This document shows positions 8,465 to 17,164 of a stretch of 64,000 nt of DNA, one piece after another. The DNA comes from PALSA-968 sp964387075 (GTDB lineage Bacteria; Bacteroidota; Bacteroidia; B-17B0; Aurantibacillaceae). The notes beneath the pieces were generated by a model. The model did not search any database and was not told where the DNA came from. It was given only the letters and a program-made list of their open reading frames with translations. The position numbers and the translations under genes are program-made. The stretch is taken from contig CAYLVB010000002.1 of assembly GCA_964387075.1 (NCBI GenBank), positions 434,001-498,000 of the forward strand, written 5' to 3'. Positions within the stretch are counted from its first letter, which is position 1; each line of letters opens with the position of its first letter.

Positions 8465-8965
8465 ATGAAAAAACTTATTCTTTCCCTGGCGGCCTGCCCT
8501 ACTTTATTGCTCACTTCCTGTGGCCCTACCAAAGACGATGCGGTGAAGTACAACGATTCATTCATTGCCATCGAAAAATCACTTACCCCGGCCTATAACG
8601 CTTTCATTGAGCAGATCGATGGGCATAATATCGATTCATTGAAGATCGCTTACGAAGCTTTCGCGGCGAAAGCGAAGAGCAGCGTGGAAGCATGCGCTAA
8701 GATCGAGCCATTTGCCGAAAAAAGAGATTATCTCGACGCGGCAACCACTTACTTCAATACCATCAACAGCCTGGCCCAGAACGAAGGCAAGCAAATGGTG
8801 GTTATCATGAGCAAGGATACCTCGCAGGTAACCGAGGATGATGTGGCCAATGTGAGCAAACACGCGGAGAAATTCGACGCTGATTATGCCAAGGTGCTGA
8901 AAGTGGCCCAGGAGGCCCAGGCAGCCTTTGCCAAAGAGTGGAAATTCGAGATCAAGCAAGACTGA
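8465..8965 (+). CDS. Putative helical lipoprotein
   Basis: 166 residues beginning with a lipoprotein signal, MKKLILSLAACPTLLLTSCGP, with the lipobox cysteine near residue 19. The mature part is charged and mostly helical (KYNDSFIAIEKSLTPAYNAF, then alanine- and lysine-rich stretches). It recalls small surface lipoproteins of the LIC11966 type, but I do not assign that firmly. It stands alone between two terminators; only an imperfect -7 box (TAATATTG) is seen upstream. The function is unknown. Confidence 0.75.
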   Translation: MKKLILSLAACPTLLLTSCGPTKDDAVKYNDSFIAIEKSLTPAYNAFIEQIDGHNIDSLKIAYEAFAAKAKSSVEACAKIEPFAEKRDYLDAATTYFNTINSLAQNEGKQMVVIMSKDTSQVTEDDVANVSKHAEKFDADYAKVLKVAQEAQAAFAKEWKFEIKQD

Positions 8966-8983
8966 TCTTATAGAATATAATGT

Positions 8984-9018
8984 AAACCCCTCCGGAACTT
9001 GTTTCCAGAGGGGTTTTT
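8984..9018 (+). terminator. Terminator after the lipoprotein gene
   Basis: AAACCCCTC at 8984-8992 pairs perfectly with GAGGGGTTT at 9008-9016 and continues into T residues. Confidence 0.85.
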
Positions 9019-9076
9019 GCATCTGCTTCACCGGGAATACCTTAAACAGGGTATCAAAAGCACCTGCTTTTATAGG

Positions 9077-9084
9077 TAAATTTG
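9077..9084 (+). promoter_or_regulatory. feoA: -7 box placed for a leaderless feoA transcript
   Basis: TAAATTTG ends only 3 bases before the feoA ATG at 9088. With transcription normally starting a few bases after this box, the mRNA would begin at or next to the start codon. There is no clear TTTG at -33. Confidence 0.55.
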
Positions 9085-9087
9085 TAC

Positions 9088-9318
9088 ATGCAAAATCCCG
9101 TGAAGACCTTGGCTCAATTGACCATCGGAAACAGTGCCGTTATCAATGGTTTTACGGATAACCTGCTCGCTTTAAAAATGATCGAGATGGGCTGTATTCC
9201 CGGTGAAAAAATAACACTGCAACACATCGCGCCGCTGGGTTGCCCTTTCGCTTTTGAAGTGAACGGAACGCTGGTGAGCATACGCAAATCCGAATGCGCT
9301 TCGGTGATCATTAACTAA
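9088..9318 (+). CDS. feoA: Ferrous iron transport protein FeoA
   Basis: Small SH3-like cytosolic partner of the FeoB iron(II) transporter, 76 residues, as usual. It shows the family pattern: LTIGNSAVINGF, then LKMIEMGCIPGEKITLQHIAPLGCP and an ending of VNGTLVSIRKSECASVII. I chose ATG 9088 (MQNPVKTLAQL) over the TTG at 9082, which lies inside the -7 box. feoB starts 9 bases after the stop, so the pair is an operon. No recognisable Fur site is visible. Confidence 0.93.
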   Translation: MQNPVKTLAQLTIGNSAVINGFTDNLLALKMIEMGCIPGEKITLQHIAPLGCPFAFEVNGTLVSIRKSECASVIIN

Positions 9319-9327
9319 TTCCAGGCC

Positions 9328-11457
9328 GTGCCGGCAAAGGATCCATTTCTCTCTTTACAGGAAAAATCAGGCGCCATCGCGCACATCAAGATCGCGTTGG
9401 TCGGCAATCCCAATTGCGGCAAATCCACTTTGTTCAACGCCCTTACAGGACTTAACCAGCGTACGGGCAATTACCCCGGGGTAACGGTAGATAAGAAAAC
9501 AGGCGCCTACAAATACGAGCATAACAAAAAAGCAAATTGGTTCCGCGTTATCGATCTTCCGGGCACTTACAGCTTATTTCCTAAATCACTGGATGAGGAA
9601 GTGACCTTTAATGTGCTGATGGATGAGCAGAATGAGGATTACCCCGATCTTATTTTAATTGTCACCGATGCTTCCAACATTAAACGTCATTTATTGCTGG
9701 CCACGCAATTGATCGACCTCGGAAGACCCTGCATGCTGGTGCTGAACATGATCGACGCCGCTTTGACCAACGGTATACGCATTGATCAGCAAAGATTGGA
9801 AGAAATGCTGGGCGTGCCTGTAGTTTCGTGCAACGCGCGTAATAACGAAGGAATAGAAGCAGTAAAGAAAAAAGTTTTCACTTTCGGCGGGGAAAGAAAA
9901 CAGCAGCCTTCAGTCATCAACCTCGACCTGATCGCTAACCGTAATTATGCCGACTCTGTTCACCAGTTCCTTGCACAGAGCAGTCCCTATGCTTCCTTGC
10001 TGAAGCAAAAACAATACACACATAAAAAAGAGGATATCAAAGTGTATAACGAGAAGTTCTTCGAAGGCTTTGAGAGCCGCGATATGCTTTTTCGTTTTGA
10101 GAAGATCAAGAAGATCACGTTGGAGAGCGTGACCTACAGCGCGGAGAGAAGCGATCTCCGTAATACCGATAAGCTCGACAGGGTCATTACACATCCCGTA
10201 CTGGGCTTTGTGATCTTCATTGCTATTTTGTTCATCATTTTCCAGAGCATTTTTTACCTGGCCGAATACCCTATGCAATGGATAGAAACAGGTTTCCTCT
10301 TACTCACACAAAAACTTTCTGAAGCACTTCCATCCGGTTTTTTTACGGATCTTTTAGTAAATGGAATTTTAGCCGGGTTAAGCGGCATTGTGATCTTCGT
10401 TCCGCAGATCGCTTTGCTTTTTGGTTTTATCTCCATCCTTGAGGATAGTGGTTACATGGCGCGCGTGAGTTTCATCATGGATAAGCTGATGCGCAAAGTC
10501 GGTCTTAACGGTCGCTCCGTAATTCCACTCATTGGAGGCATGGCCTGCGCGGTACCTTCTATCATGGGGGCGCGGACCATTGCCAACCGCAAGGAAAGAT
10601 TAATTACAATTTTGATCACGCCCCTGATGAGCTGTTCGGCGCGCCTTCCGGTTTACACCTTGCTCATTGCCATTATGATCCCTGCGGGATCCAGCATCGG
10701 GATGTTCAACATGAAAGGACTTATCCTTACCGGTTTATACCTGATGGGAATTGTGAGCGCTATCCTTGTAGCAGCCGTGTTAAAATATTTACTGAAAAGC
10801 AAAGAGCGCAGTTTTTTCATGATGGAGTTGCCGGTGTATCGTTTACCACAGGCAAAAACAGTGGGTATTACCATGTTCAATAAGGTGAAAGTGTTTTTAT
10901 TTGATGCCGGGAAGATCATCATGATCATTTCCATCATTCTTTGGCTCCTGACATCGTTCGGTCCGGGAGAAAAATTCAAGGAGATCGAGTCAAGATACGC
11001 GTCAACCGGCACATTGTCGGAAGATAGTATTGCAAAAATGCGTTCCGAGAAGCTGGGATCTTCTTACGCAGGCATACTCGGAAAAACCATTGAACCTGTT
11101 ATTCGCCCCCTGGGTTTCGACTGGAAGATCGGTATCTCGCTCATCAGTTCTTTCGCGGCACGGGAAGTTTTTGTGGGAACCATGGCTACTTTGTACGGAA
11201 CCAGCGATGCGAAGAACACTACCTCCATTCGCGAAAAAATGGAGGACGAAAAAGATCCTGAAACGGGTAAGCCTGTCTATACAGCAGCCGTTTGTTTAAG
11301 CCTGCTGGTATTCTACGCGTTTGCCATGCAATGCATGAGCACTTTTGCCGTAGTTCGCCGCGAAACGCTGTCCTGGAAATGGCCCATCATACAATTCATA
11401 TATATGGGCGTTTTAGCTTACCTGGCGAGTTTTATCTGCTATTCACTATGCAGCTGA
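9328..11457 (+). CDS. feoB: Ferrous iron transporter FeoB
   Basis: Inner-membrane Fe(II) transporter with a cytosolic G-protein domain. Residues about 20-190 hold the GTPase: G1 GNPNCGKST at 26-34, G3 DLPGTYSL and G4 LNMID. The membrane part follows with the two Gate motifs (LEDSGYMARVSFIMDKLMR, IPLIGGMACAVPSIMGART) and CSARLPVYTLLIAIMIP. At 709 residues it is slightly short of E. coli FeoB, within the family range. It starts with GTG directly downstream of feoA. Its TGA stop abuts the stop of the convergent cupredoxin gene with no base between. Confidence 0.95.
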   Translation: MPAKDPFLSLQEKSGAIAHIKIALVGNPNCGKSTLFNALTGLNQRTGNYPGVTVDKKTGAYKYEHNKKANWFRVIDLPGTYSLFPKSLDEEVTFNVLMDEQNEDYPDLILIVTDASNIKRHLLLATQLIDLGRPCMLVLNMIDAALTNGIRIDQQRLEEMLGVPVVSCNARNNEGIEAVKKKVFTFGGERKQQPSVINLDLIANRNYADSVHQFLAQSSPYASLLKQKQYTHKKEDIKVYNEKFFEGFESRDMLFRFEKIKKITLESVTYSAERSDLRNTDKLDRVITHPVLGFVIFIAILFIIFQSIFYLAEYPMQWIETGFLLLTQKLSEALPSGFFTDLLVNGILAGLSGIVIFVPQIALLFGFISILEDSGYMARVSFIMDKLMRKVGLNGRSVIPLIGGMACAVPSIMGARTIANRKERLITILITPLMSCSARLPVYTLLIAIMIPAGSSIGMFNMKGLILTGLYLMGIVSAILVAAVLKYLLKSKERSFFMMELPVYRLPQAKTVGITMFNKVKVFLFDAGKIIMIISIILWLLTSFGPGEKFKEIESRYASTGTLSEDSIAKMRSEKLGSSYAGILGKTIEPVIRPLGFDWKIGISLISSFAAREVFVGTMATLYGTSDAKNTTSIREKMEDEKDPETGKPVYTAAVCLSLLVFYAFAMQCMSTFAVVRRETLSWKWPIIQFIYMGVLAYLASFICYSLCS

Positions 11458-11844
11458 TTACTTCACGGAGATCACACCACCTTCTTTGTGGTAACGGCAG
11501 AAATAATAAAAAGTGCCCGTGTCACGGAAGGTGTAAAGAAAGTTAGCGCCGCGTCCCAGGTGGCCACTGTCAAAAGACCCGGAGGGGCCCGAAGCGGTAT
11601 GCTCTGCTGAGTCTTTATTGGTCCAGTTAACACTTGCGCCTTTATTGATACTTAGTGTAGCGGGAGTGAATCCTGTAAATAGAATGTCAACTTGCTTTAC
11701 AGGAAAAGGTGTAATTGTAGAATCAACAGGTCCCTGGCCCGGAGGAGTATGGGGGTCTATAGCAGCTTTTTTCTCGCAGGAGAAAAGGAAAACAAGGGAC
11801 GTTATAACCAGTAGAAAGAAATATTTGACATATGTGCTTTTCAT
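11458..11844 (-). CDS. Cupredoxin-like lipoprotein lacking the axial Met
   Basis: 128 residues: lipoprotein signal ending in LVFLFSC (Cys23), then one plastocyanin-like domain. Candidate copper ligands are His82 (SAEHTASG), Cys116 and His119 (YFCRYHKEGG). The usual axial methionine a few residues after the second histidine is missing: the chain reads KEGGVISVK to the end. So it may bind copper in an altered site, or not at all. It would sit in the periplasm or on the outer membrane. It ends stop-to-stop against feoB, which may be chance. Confidence 0.78.
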   Translation of the reverse strand: MKSTYVKYFFLLVITSLVFLFSCEKKAAIDPHTPPGQGPVDSTITPFPVKQVDILFTGFTPATLSINKGASVNWTNKDSAEHTASGPSGSFDSGHLGRGANFLYTFRDTGTFYYFCRYHKEGGVISVK

Positions 11845-11987
11845 TTTTTATTAAAGTTACAACCCAAAGGAGGCCTTTTTTTGATCTTTCGTTAAGCCCT
11901 TTTCAATACTACCTGAAATGGACTAAAAAGAGGTCGGGACTTGCCCTTGTATTAGGGGATTTCCATGGATTTTTACCTGAATATTGC

Positions 11988-11995
11988 TATATTTG
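11988..11995 (+). promoter_or_regulatory. -7 box for the ALDH7-type gene
   Basis: TATATTTG matches TAnnTTTG and ends 18 bases before the ATG at 12014. It argues against the upstream in-frame start at 11984; an ATG at 11996 directly follows the box. Confidence 0.5.
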
Positions 11996-12013
11996 ATGCC
12001 CCAATTAAAAAAC

Positions 12014-13570
12014 ATGGAAACAGTTGCCGTTAAGAGTACAATAGATATCAGTAAGACCCTGCAAAATTTAGGAATCAAACAAACGAACTTAGGTTGTTCA
12101 ACCGGCAGCGAATTCTTCGCTTCGGGAAGCGACCTCGAATCATACAGTCCTGTTGACGGGAAACTAATTGCTACTGTTAAAGGCGCTACTGAGGCGGATT
12201 ATGAGAAAGCCATGAAGGTAGCCTGCGAGGCTTTTGTTTACTGGCGCGGCATTCCGGCGCCCAAACGCGGAGAGATCGTAAGACAATACGGAGATAAATT
12301 ACGCCACTATAAAAACGACCTCGGTAAACTCGTTTCTTACGAAATGGGTAAATCCCTGCAGGAAGGCTTAGGAGAGGTACAGGAAATGATCGATATCTGC
12401 GATTTCGCGGTGGGATTATCGCGCCAGCTGAATGGCTTGACCATGCACAGCGAGCGTCCTTTGCACCGTATGTACGAGCAATATCATCCTTTGGGAGTTG
12501 TGGGCATCATATCCGCTTTCAATTTCCCGGTTGCGGTTTGGAGCTGGAACACGGCACTTGCCTGGATCAGCGGAGATACCTGTATCTGGAAACCTTCTGA
12601 GAAAACGCCACTTTGCTCAATAGCTTGTCAGAACATCTGGGCCGAAGTGGCTAAACAAAATAATTTACCTGAGGGAATTTCCTGTTTAGTGAACGGAGAT
12701 TACAAAGTAGGAGAATACATGACCGCGGATAAACGTGTGCCTTTGGTCTCTGCCACCGGTTCTACCCGTATGGGAAAACTTGTGGGTGTTAAAGTAGCCG
12801 AGCGTTTTGGAAAGTCATTATTGGAATTAGGAGGCAACAATGCCATCATTATGACCGCGAGTGCCGATCTCAGTATGTGTATTCCGGGTGTTGTGTTTGG
12901 CGCGGTTGGAACTGCCGGTCAGCGTTGCACCACAACCCGCCGCCTGATCATTCACGAAAGCATTTACAACGATGTGAAACAAAAACTCGTGAACGCTTAC
13001 GGACAATTGAAAATTGGTGATCCACTCGATGAAACGAACCACGTGGGTCCCTTGATCGATAAAGACGCGGTAAAGAATTACATGACCGCCATTGAGCGTG
13101 CGATCGCCGAAGGCGGAAAAATATTGATACCCGGCGGAATTTTGGAAGGAAAAGGTTTTGAGAGTGGCTGCTACGTAAAACCATGCGTGGTGGAAGCCGA
13201 AAACTCATTCAGCATCGTGCAACACGAAACTTTCGCGCCTGTACTTTATATTATGAAGTACAAAAGCATGGATGAAGCAATTGCGATGCAGAACGACGTT
13301 CCGCAAGGCTTATCGAGTGCCATCATGACGCTGAACATGCGCGAAGCGGAGCAGTTCTTATCGGCAACCGGATCTGATTGCGGCATCGCCAACGTGAACA
13401 TCGGTACATCAGGGGCCGAGATAGGCGGGGCTTTTGGAGGAGAAAAAGAAACAGGAGGCGGCCGCGAAAGCGGGTCGGATGCCTGGAAGATCTATATGCG
13501 CAGGCAAACAAACACCATCAATTACGGAACTACGCTACCGTTGGCCCAGGGAATAAAATTTACTATATAA
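12014..13570 (+). CDS. ALDH7-type aldehyde dehydrogenase, probable alpha-aminoadipic semialdehyde dehydrogenase
   Basis: NAD-dependent dehydrogenase of 518 residues. The ALDH core is present: SAFNFPVAVWSWNTALAW, ELGGNNAIIM with the general-base glutamate, and GAVGTAGQRCTTTRR with the catalytic cysteine. The ending SGAEIGGAFGGEKETGGGRE is the hallmark of the ALDH7 (antiquitin) subgroup, which oxidises alpha-aminoadipic semialdehyde in lysine breakdown; the substrate is inferred from that subgroup. I chose ATG 12014 (METVAVKST); in-frame ATG 11996 is possible. No lysine-pathway gene is adjacent. Confidence 0.9.
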   Translation: METVAVKSTIDISKTLQNLGIKQTNLGCSTGSEFFASGSDLESYSPVDGKLIATVKGATEADYEKAMKVACEAFVYWRGIPAPKRGEIVRQYGDKLRHYKNDLGKLVSYEMGKSLQEGLGEVQEMIDICDFAVGLSRQLNGLTMHSERPLHRMYEQYHPLGVVGIISAFNFPVAVWSWNTALAWISGDTCIWKPSEKTPLCSIACQNIWAEVAKQNNLPEGISCLVNGDYKVGEYMTADKRVPLVSATGSTRMGKLVGVKVAERFGKSLLELGGNNAIIMTASADLSMCIPGVVFGAVGTAGQRCTTTRRLIIHESIYNDVKQKLVNAYGQLKIGDPLDETNHVGPLIDKDAVKNYMTAIERAIAEGGKILIPGGILEGKGFESGCYVKPCVVEAENSFSIVQHETFAPVLYIMKYKSMDEAIAMQNDVPQGLSSAIMTLNMREAEQFLSATGSDCGIANVNIGTSGAEIGGAFGGEKETGGGRESGSDAWKIYMRRQTNTINYGTTLPLAQGIKFTI

Positions 13571-13575
13571 TACAG

Positions 13576-13698
13576 GCCACAGATTACACGGATTGCGCAG
13601 ATAAAATAAATGAATAAATCAAAAAATAACAATAAAATAAACACAACAGCCTAAGACTCACAACATCTCTACACAAAAAAATATGTGTAATCTGTGGC
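13576..13698. repeat. Pair of inverted 9-bp tandem-repeat tracts (ATCTGTGGC type)
   Basis: The left tract, 13576-13602, read on the minus strand is three 9-mers: ATCTGCGCA, ATCCGTGTA, ATCTGTGGC. The right tract, 13681-13698, is ATATGTGTA then ATCTGTGGC on the plus strand. Together they form a perfect 14-bp inverted repeat (GCCACAGATTACAC at 13576-13589, its complement at 13685-13698) with about 95 AT-rich bases between. A related tract occurs at 39230-39257. Confidence 0.75.
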
Positions 13699-13713
13699 AA
13701 AAAACTTAGAAAA

Positions 13714-14226
13714 ATGACAGCTGAAAACAACAAGGTAGTATCGGTCAACTACCACCTTACAGGAAAGATCGAAGGAGGACAGGAGGAACTGATCGAACAA
13801 ACCTCTACCGATAAACCATTTGTATTCTTATACGGAACAGGCGGGATACTCGAGGATTTTGAAAGGAATCTGAGCGGCAAAAAGGCCGGCGACGCGTTCG
13901 ATTTCCATATCAAAGCAGAAAATGCCTATGGAACCCACAACCCCGAGTATGTTGCCGAAATTCCTAAAGAAGCATTTAACGTAGACGGTAAATTTGATTC
14001 AGAACGCGTAAAGGCAGGAGCGGAGTTACCGATGTTGGATAGCGAAGGGCATCAAATGCATGGCCTGGTAGTTGAAGTAGGCGAGAAGAACGTTACCATG
14101 GATTTCAATCATCCTTTAGCCGGTTACGACCTGCATTTTTCGGGAAGTGTGCTGGAAGTGCGAGACGCTACAGCCGAAGAGTTAGACCACGGGCATGTTC
14201 ACGGCCCGCATGGGCATCATCATTAA
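13714..14226 (+). CDS. SlyD-like FKBP-type peptidyl-prolyl isomerase
   Basis: 170 residues. The order of parts follows SlyD: FKBP half (VSVNYHLTGK, PFVFLYGTGGILEDFERNLSGK), the insert-in-flap chaperone segment (AYGTHNPEYVAEIPKEAF), the FKBP return (VTMDFNHPLAGYDLHFSGSV) and a histidine-rich tail, HGHVHGPHGHHH, able to bind Ni, Zn or Cu. It is probably a cytosolic folding factor with a metal-storage tail. It lies alone between a repeat-bearing intergenic region and a strong terminator. Confidence 0.93.
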   Translation: MTAENNKVVSVNYHLTGKIEGGQEELIEQTSTDKPFVFLYGTGGILEDFERNLSGKKAGDAFDFHIKAENAYGTHNPEYVAEIPKEAFNVDGKFDSERVKAGAELPMLDSEGHQMHGLVVEVGEKNVTMDFNHPLAGYDLHFSGSVLEVRDATAEELDHGHVHGPHGHHH

Positions 14227-14247
14227 CAGAAATAAATATTTAAAGCG

Positions 14248-14278
14248 AACGGTCCCGGTTTAGCCGGGACCGTTTTTA
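14248..14278 (+). terminator. Strong terminator after the FKBP gene
   Basis: AACGGTCCCGG at 14248-14258 pairs perfectly with CCGGGACCGTT at 14264-14274 around a 5-base loop, followed by T residues. It touches the stop codon of the convergent gene. Confidence 0.9.
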
Positions 14279-15850
14279 TTTCTCCGGAACTATCATAAAA
14301 TCCTTGATCAGCTCTACCGTATAGTCTGATTTATCAAGGACCGTAATATCCTGTTTAAATGGTTTGTGGCCCTGGCTGCTGATCTCAACGCGGTATTTAC
14401 CGGGTTCTACAATAAAAATATAGCGCCCTGTTTTTTTGTTGACGTTCTTGGTCTCTATTTCTTTATTCTGCTCATCAAAGAGACTGATGCTCGCTTCAAG
14501 CGCTGTTAGCGTGCTGTCAGTGGTCTTTACATTCCCCACAATGGCTGTTAAAGGCTGTTCTACATCCAAAAAAGTTACCTTATATATATCAAGATCTCCG
14601 AAACCTTCTTTTCTCCAGGCGGAAAGATACCCATCGCGGCCCCTTCCCGCCAAAGAGAACATCATGTCATCATCAGGAGTATTTACCGGATAGCCGATGT
14701 TCTCGGCCTTGCCCCACTCTTTCTTCTCTTCGTTCCATTTCGACCTGAAGATATCGAATCCACCCATGCTCATGTGACCCTGTGAGGCGAAGTAAAGCGT
14801 TTGGGCGTCTTCTGAAACAACCGGGAAGCCTTCTTTATATTGCGTATTGATGTTTGGCCCCAGGTTTACCGGCGTACCCCAATCCCCACTTGGCAGGCGG
14901 TGCGAAGAATAGATATCGGCTTCTCCCATCCCGTTCTTCCTCACAGCCACAAAGTACAGTGTATTCTTATCGGCAGTATAACAACCTTCCAGTTCCAGCC
15001 CTTCTGTATTGATAGGTTCTGTGTAGGCCATGGGCTGACCAAAGGTCTTGTTGTTCTTCAACAATTCGGCATGCATCAGGTCGCTCGCGATCAATTTCCG
15101 GTCAACGTAAATGACCATGCTTTTTCCGTCGGGGGTAAGCCCCACGATCTCTTCGTCATCCACCGTATTTATCGGCGCGCTCAGGTTCTTCGCTTTTTGC
15201 CATTGTCCGTTCTTCACTCTCGAGACGTAGATGTCGGAAGAGAAATATCCGAAGGCCGAACGTGAATTACCCATGCAATCTTCTCGCCGCGAGGTAAAAT
15301 ACAAAGCGCCTTCATCCTTAGAAACAAAAGGATAGTAATCGGCGTATTTCGTGTTCACATCCTTTCCAAGGTTCTCGAATTTTACATTCACCGGTTTTTT
15401 CACCAAAGCCTTGGCGTTCTCACAGGTCTCAATGTAATGGTCGATCAAAGGCCATTGTTTGGAGGAAACTTTTTCGCGGTACATGGTGTAAGCTATTATG
15501 GCATTCTCGAAGGAATAGGCGTACTGACAGGCCATGCCGTATTCCAGCAACATCTCATCATCGTATTTCCCCGAGTTGTACAGGTTTCTGAAATAAGGCA
15601 AGGCTTTCGCCTTATCATCATGAATGTTGAGGTAACAGGTGCCGATACGCCGTTTGATCTCGGGATTGTGTGGGAATTTCTTTTCAACCTTAAGGTAAAG
15701 ATCCAGGGCTTGTATGAAATTAGAAGCCTCGAAGTATGAATCAGCTTCGGCCAGGTCGATCTCCTGCTTGGTAATCCCAGTCTGCGCCACAGAAAAACAG
15801 GACAGGGCCAGTAGACCGACAAATAAGCAATATTTACCGAAGCGAGGCAT
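14276..15850 (-). CDS. TPR and PD40 (beta-propeller) secreted protein
   Basis: 524 residues with a signal peptide (MPRFGKYCLFVGLLALSCFSVAQ). Residues about 30-140 are TPR helices (ADSYFEASNFIQALDLYLKV). Residues about 165-420 hold PD40 repeats (ALYFTSRREDCMG, TLYFVAVRKNGMGEADIYSS, TLYFASQGHMSMGGFDIF). Residues about 430-520 look like a carboxypeptidase regulatory-type beta domain. The order TPR-PD40-beta domain is that of the T9SS protein PorE, but the C-terminal OmpA domain that anchors PorE to peptidoglycan is absent. It is probably periplasmic, with a structural role. A -7 box precedes it. Confidence 0.83.
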   Translation of the reverse strand: MPRFGKYCLFVGLLALSCFSVAQTGITKQEIDLAEADSYFEASNFIQALDLYLKVEKKFPHNPEIKRRIGTCYLNIHDDKAKALPYFRNLYNSGKYDDEMLLEYGMACQYAYSFENAIIAYTMYREKVSSKQWPLIDHYIETCENAKALVKKPVNVKFENLGKDVNTKYADYYPFVSKDEGALYFTSRREDCMGNSRSAFGYFSSDIYVSRVKNGQWQKAKNLSAPINTVDDEEIVGLTPDGKSMVIYVDRKLIASDLMHAELLKNNKTFGQPMAYTEPINTEGLELEGCYTADKNTLYFVAVRKNGMGEADIYSSHRLPSGDWGTPVNLGPNINTQYKEGFPVVSEDAQTLYFASQGHMSMGGFDIFRSKWNEEKKEWGKAENIGYPVNTPDDDMMFSLAGRGRDGYLSAWRKEGFGDLDIYKVTFLDVEQPLTAIVGNVKTTDSTLTALEASISLFDEQNKEIETKNVNKKTGRYIFIVEPGKYRVEISSQGHKPFKQDITVLDKSDYTVELIKDFMIVPEK

Positions 15851-15863
15851 GTTTGTGGTATAT

Positions 15864-15871
15864 CAAAAATA
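15864..15871 (-). promoter_or_regulatory. -7 box for the TPR/PD40 gene
   Basis: On the minus strand it reads TATTTTTG, 13 bases before the ATG at 15850. No -33 TTTG is seen. Confidence 0.45.
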
Positions 15872-15930
15872 TTTTAATTAACAGTATAAATACCCCTGTT
15901 TAACAAATTTTATTAACCGATCAAAAAGCC

Positions 15931-16032
15931 TATTATGCCGAGGCTCTATGTAGCTTTAGTTCAATAAAATAATGGCGGTTCGCTCGGCATAATACCATAG
16001 ATTCTGTTCCACTTATTAAACAAATGGTATTA
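15931..16032. repeat. Two overlapping inverted repeats upstream of recF
   Basis: TATTATGCCGAG (15931-15942) is the exact complement of CTCGGCATAATA (15984-15995). TAATACCAT (15991-15999) is the exact complement of ATGGTATTA (16024-16032). The pairs share bases 15991-15995, so they cannot both form, and the second reaches into the recF -7 box. Confidence 0.7.
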
Positions 16033-16038
16033 CCTTTG
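16031..16038 (+). promoter_or_regulatory. recF: -7 box for recF
   Basis: TACCTTTG matches TAnnTTTG, 22 bases before the recF ATG. The -33 element is not clear. Confidence 0.5.
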
Positions 16039-16060
16039 GGAGATAAAGGACTTATAAACA

Positions 16061-17164
16061 ATGCATCTGAGGGAGATAAACCTGGTAAATTTCAAGAACT
16101 ACACGGGGTTGGCCTTGTCCTTCAGCCCAAAGATCAACTGTTTTACCGGCCCCAATGGCATGGGCAAGACCAACCTCCTGGATGCCATCCATTACCTGTC
16201 GCTTTGCAAGAGCTTTTTCAATTCGGTCGATAGCCAGTCCATTACCTTCGATCAACCCTTTTTCATGATCCAGGGTTTGTTTGAGAAGGAGGGTAGGGAA
16301 GAGGAAGTGATCGTAAGCCTGAAACGCGCGCAGAAGAAGATCGTTACGCGCAACAAGAACATATACGAAAAGCTGGCAGAGCACATTGGCTTATTCCCCC
16401 TGGTGATGATCAGCCCGATGGATTCTGTATTGATCAGCGGCGGCAGCGACCAACGCAGGCGTTTTGTGGATGGTATCATTTCGCAATTTGACAAGCAGTA
16501 TCTCGACCGGCTGATACGCTATAACAACACGTTGCAGCAGCGGAATGCCTTGCTCAAGCAATTCTCGATGAGCCGCTCTTTTGATAATACCCTGCTTGCG
16601 GTTTTTGATGAGCAGTTGAGTGATGATGGGAATTATATCCTCGACGCAAGAAAGAAATTTCTGGATGAGTTCATTCCCGTTTTCGAAAGATTTTATCGCT
16701 CACTTTCCGGCAATGCCGAAGGTGTTTCTTTGGCTTACGTTTCTACCCTAAAAGGAATGAGCTATCTCGAAGCTCTGGCGGCCAGTGTGCATAAGGATTG
16801 TGCGCTTGAGCACACCAGCGTAGGCATACACCGCGACGACCTGGAATTCCTACTGCAAGGTAACGAGGTGAAGAAATATGCCTCGCAGGGACAGCAAAAA
16901 ACCTATTTACTGGCGTTAAAACTGGCCCAATACGAGTATATCCGAAAAAAGACCGGCACCAAACCTCTTTTGCTGTTGGACGATGTGTATGACAAACTTG
17001 ACAATACCCGCTTCGAAGAACTGATCTCGCTGGTCTCTTCCGATGATTTCGGGCAGGTATTTATTACAGATACGAGCGGAGAGCGCATGAAAAAATTATT
17101 CGCTACGGTAAAGGGTTCCAGGGTATTCCTGGTAGAGAACCAGGCGGTAAGCCGACTTACTTGA
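16061..17164 (+). CDS. recF: DNA replication and repair protein RecF
   Basis: ABC-type ATPase that helps load RecA on gapped DNA at stalled forks. 367 residues, typical. Walker A GPNGMGKTN at about residues 29-37, the SMC-like signature ASQGQQKTYLLALKLAQ near 275, and Walker B KPLLLLDDVYDKLD near 305 followed by FITDT. The N-terminus HLREINLVNFKNY is the standard RecF opening. It is not next to dnaA, dnaN or gyrB here. Its end overlaps by 8 bases the end of the convergent gamma-carbonic anhydrase-like gene. Confidence 0.96.
   Translation: MHLREINLVNFKNYTGLALSFSPKINCFTGPNGMGKTNLLDAIHYLSLCKSFFNSVDSQSITFDQPFFMIQGLFEKEGREEEVIVSLKRAQKKIVTRNKNIYEKLAEHIGLFPLVMISPMDSVLISGGSDQRRRFVDGIISQFDKQYLDRLIRYNNTLQQRNALLKQFSMSRSFDNTLLAVFDEQLSDDGNYILDARKKFLDEFIPVFERFYRSLSGNAEGVSLAYVSTLKGMSYLEALAASVHKDCALEHTSVGIHRDDLEFLLQGNEVKKYASQGQQKTYLLALKLAQYEYIRKKTGTKPLLLLDDVYDKLDNTRFEELISLVSSDDFGQVFITDTSGERMKKLFATVKGSRVFLVENQAVSRLT

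Noticed and set aside
11984..12013. Upstream start for the ALDH7-type gene (MLYLMPQLKN...)
   Set aside because: The -7 box TATATTTG covers 11988-11995, so bases before it are unlikely to be transcribed; ATG 12014 gives the usual length.
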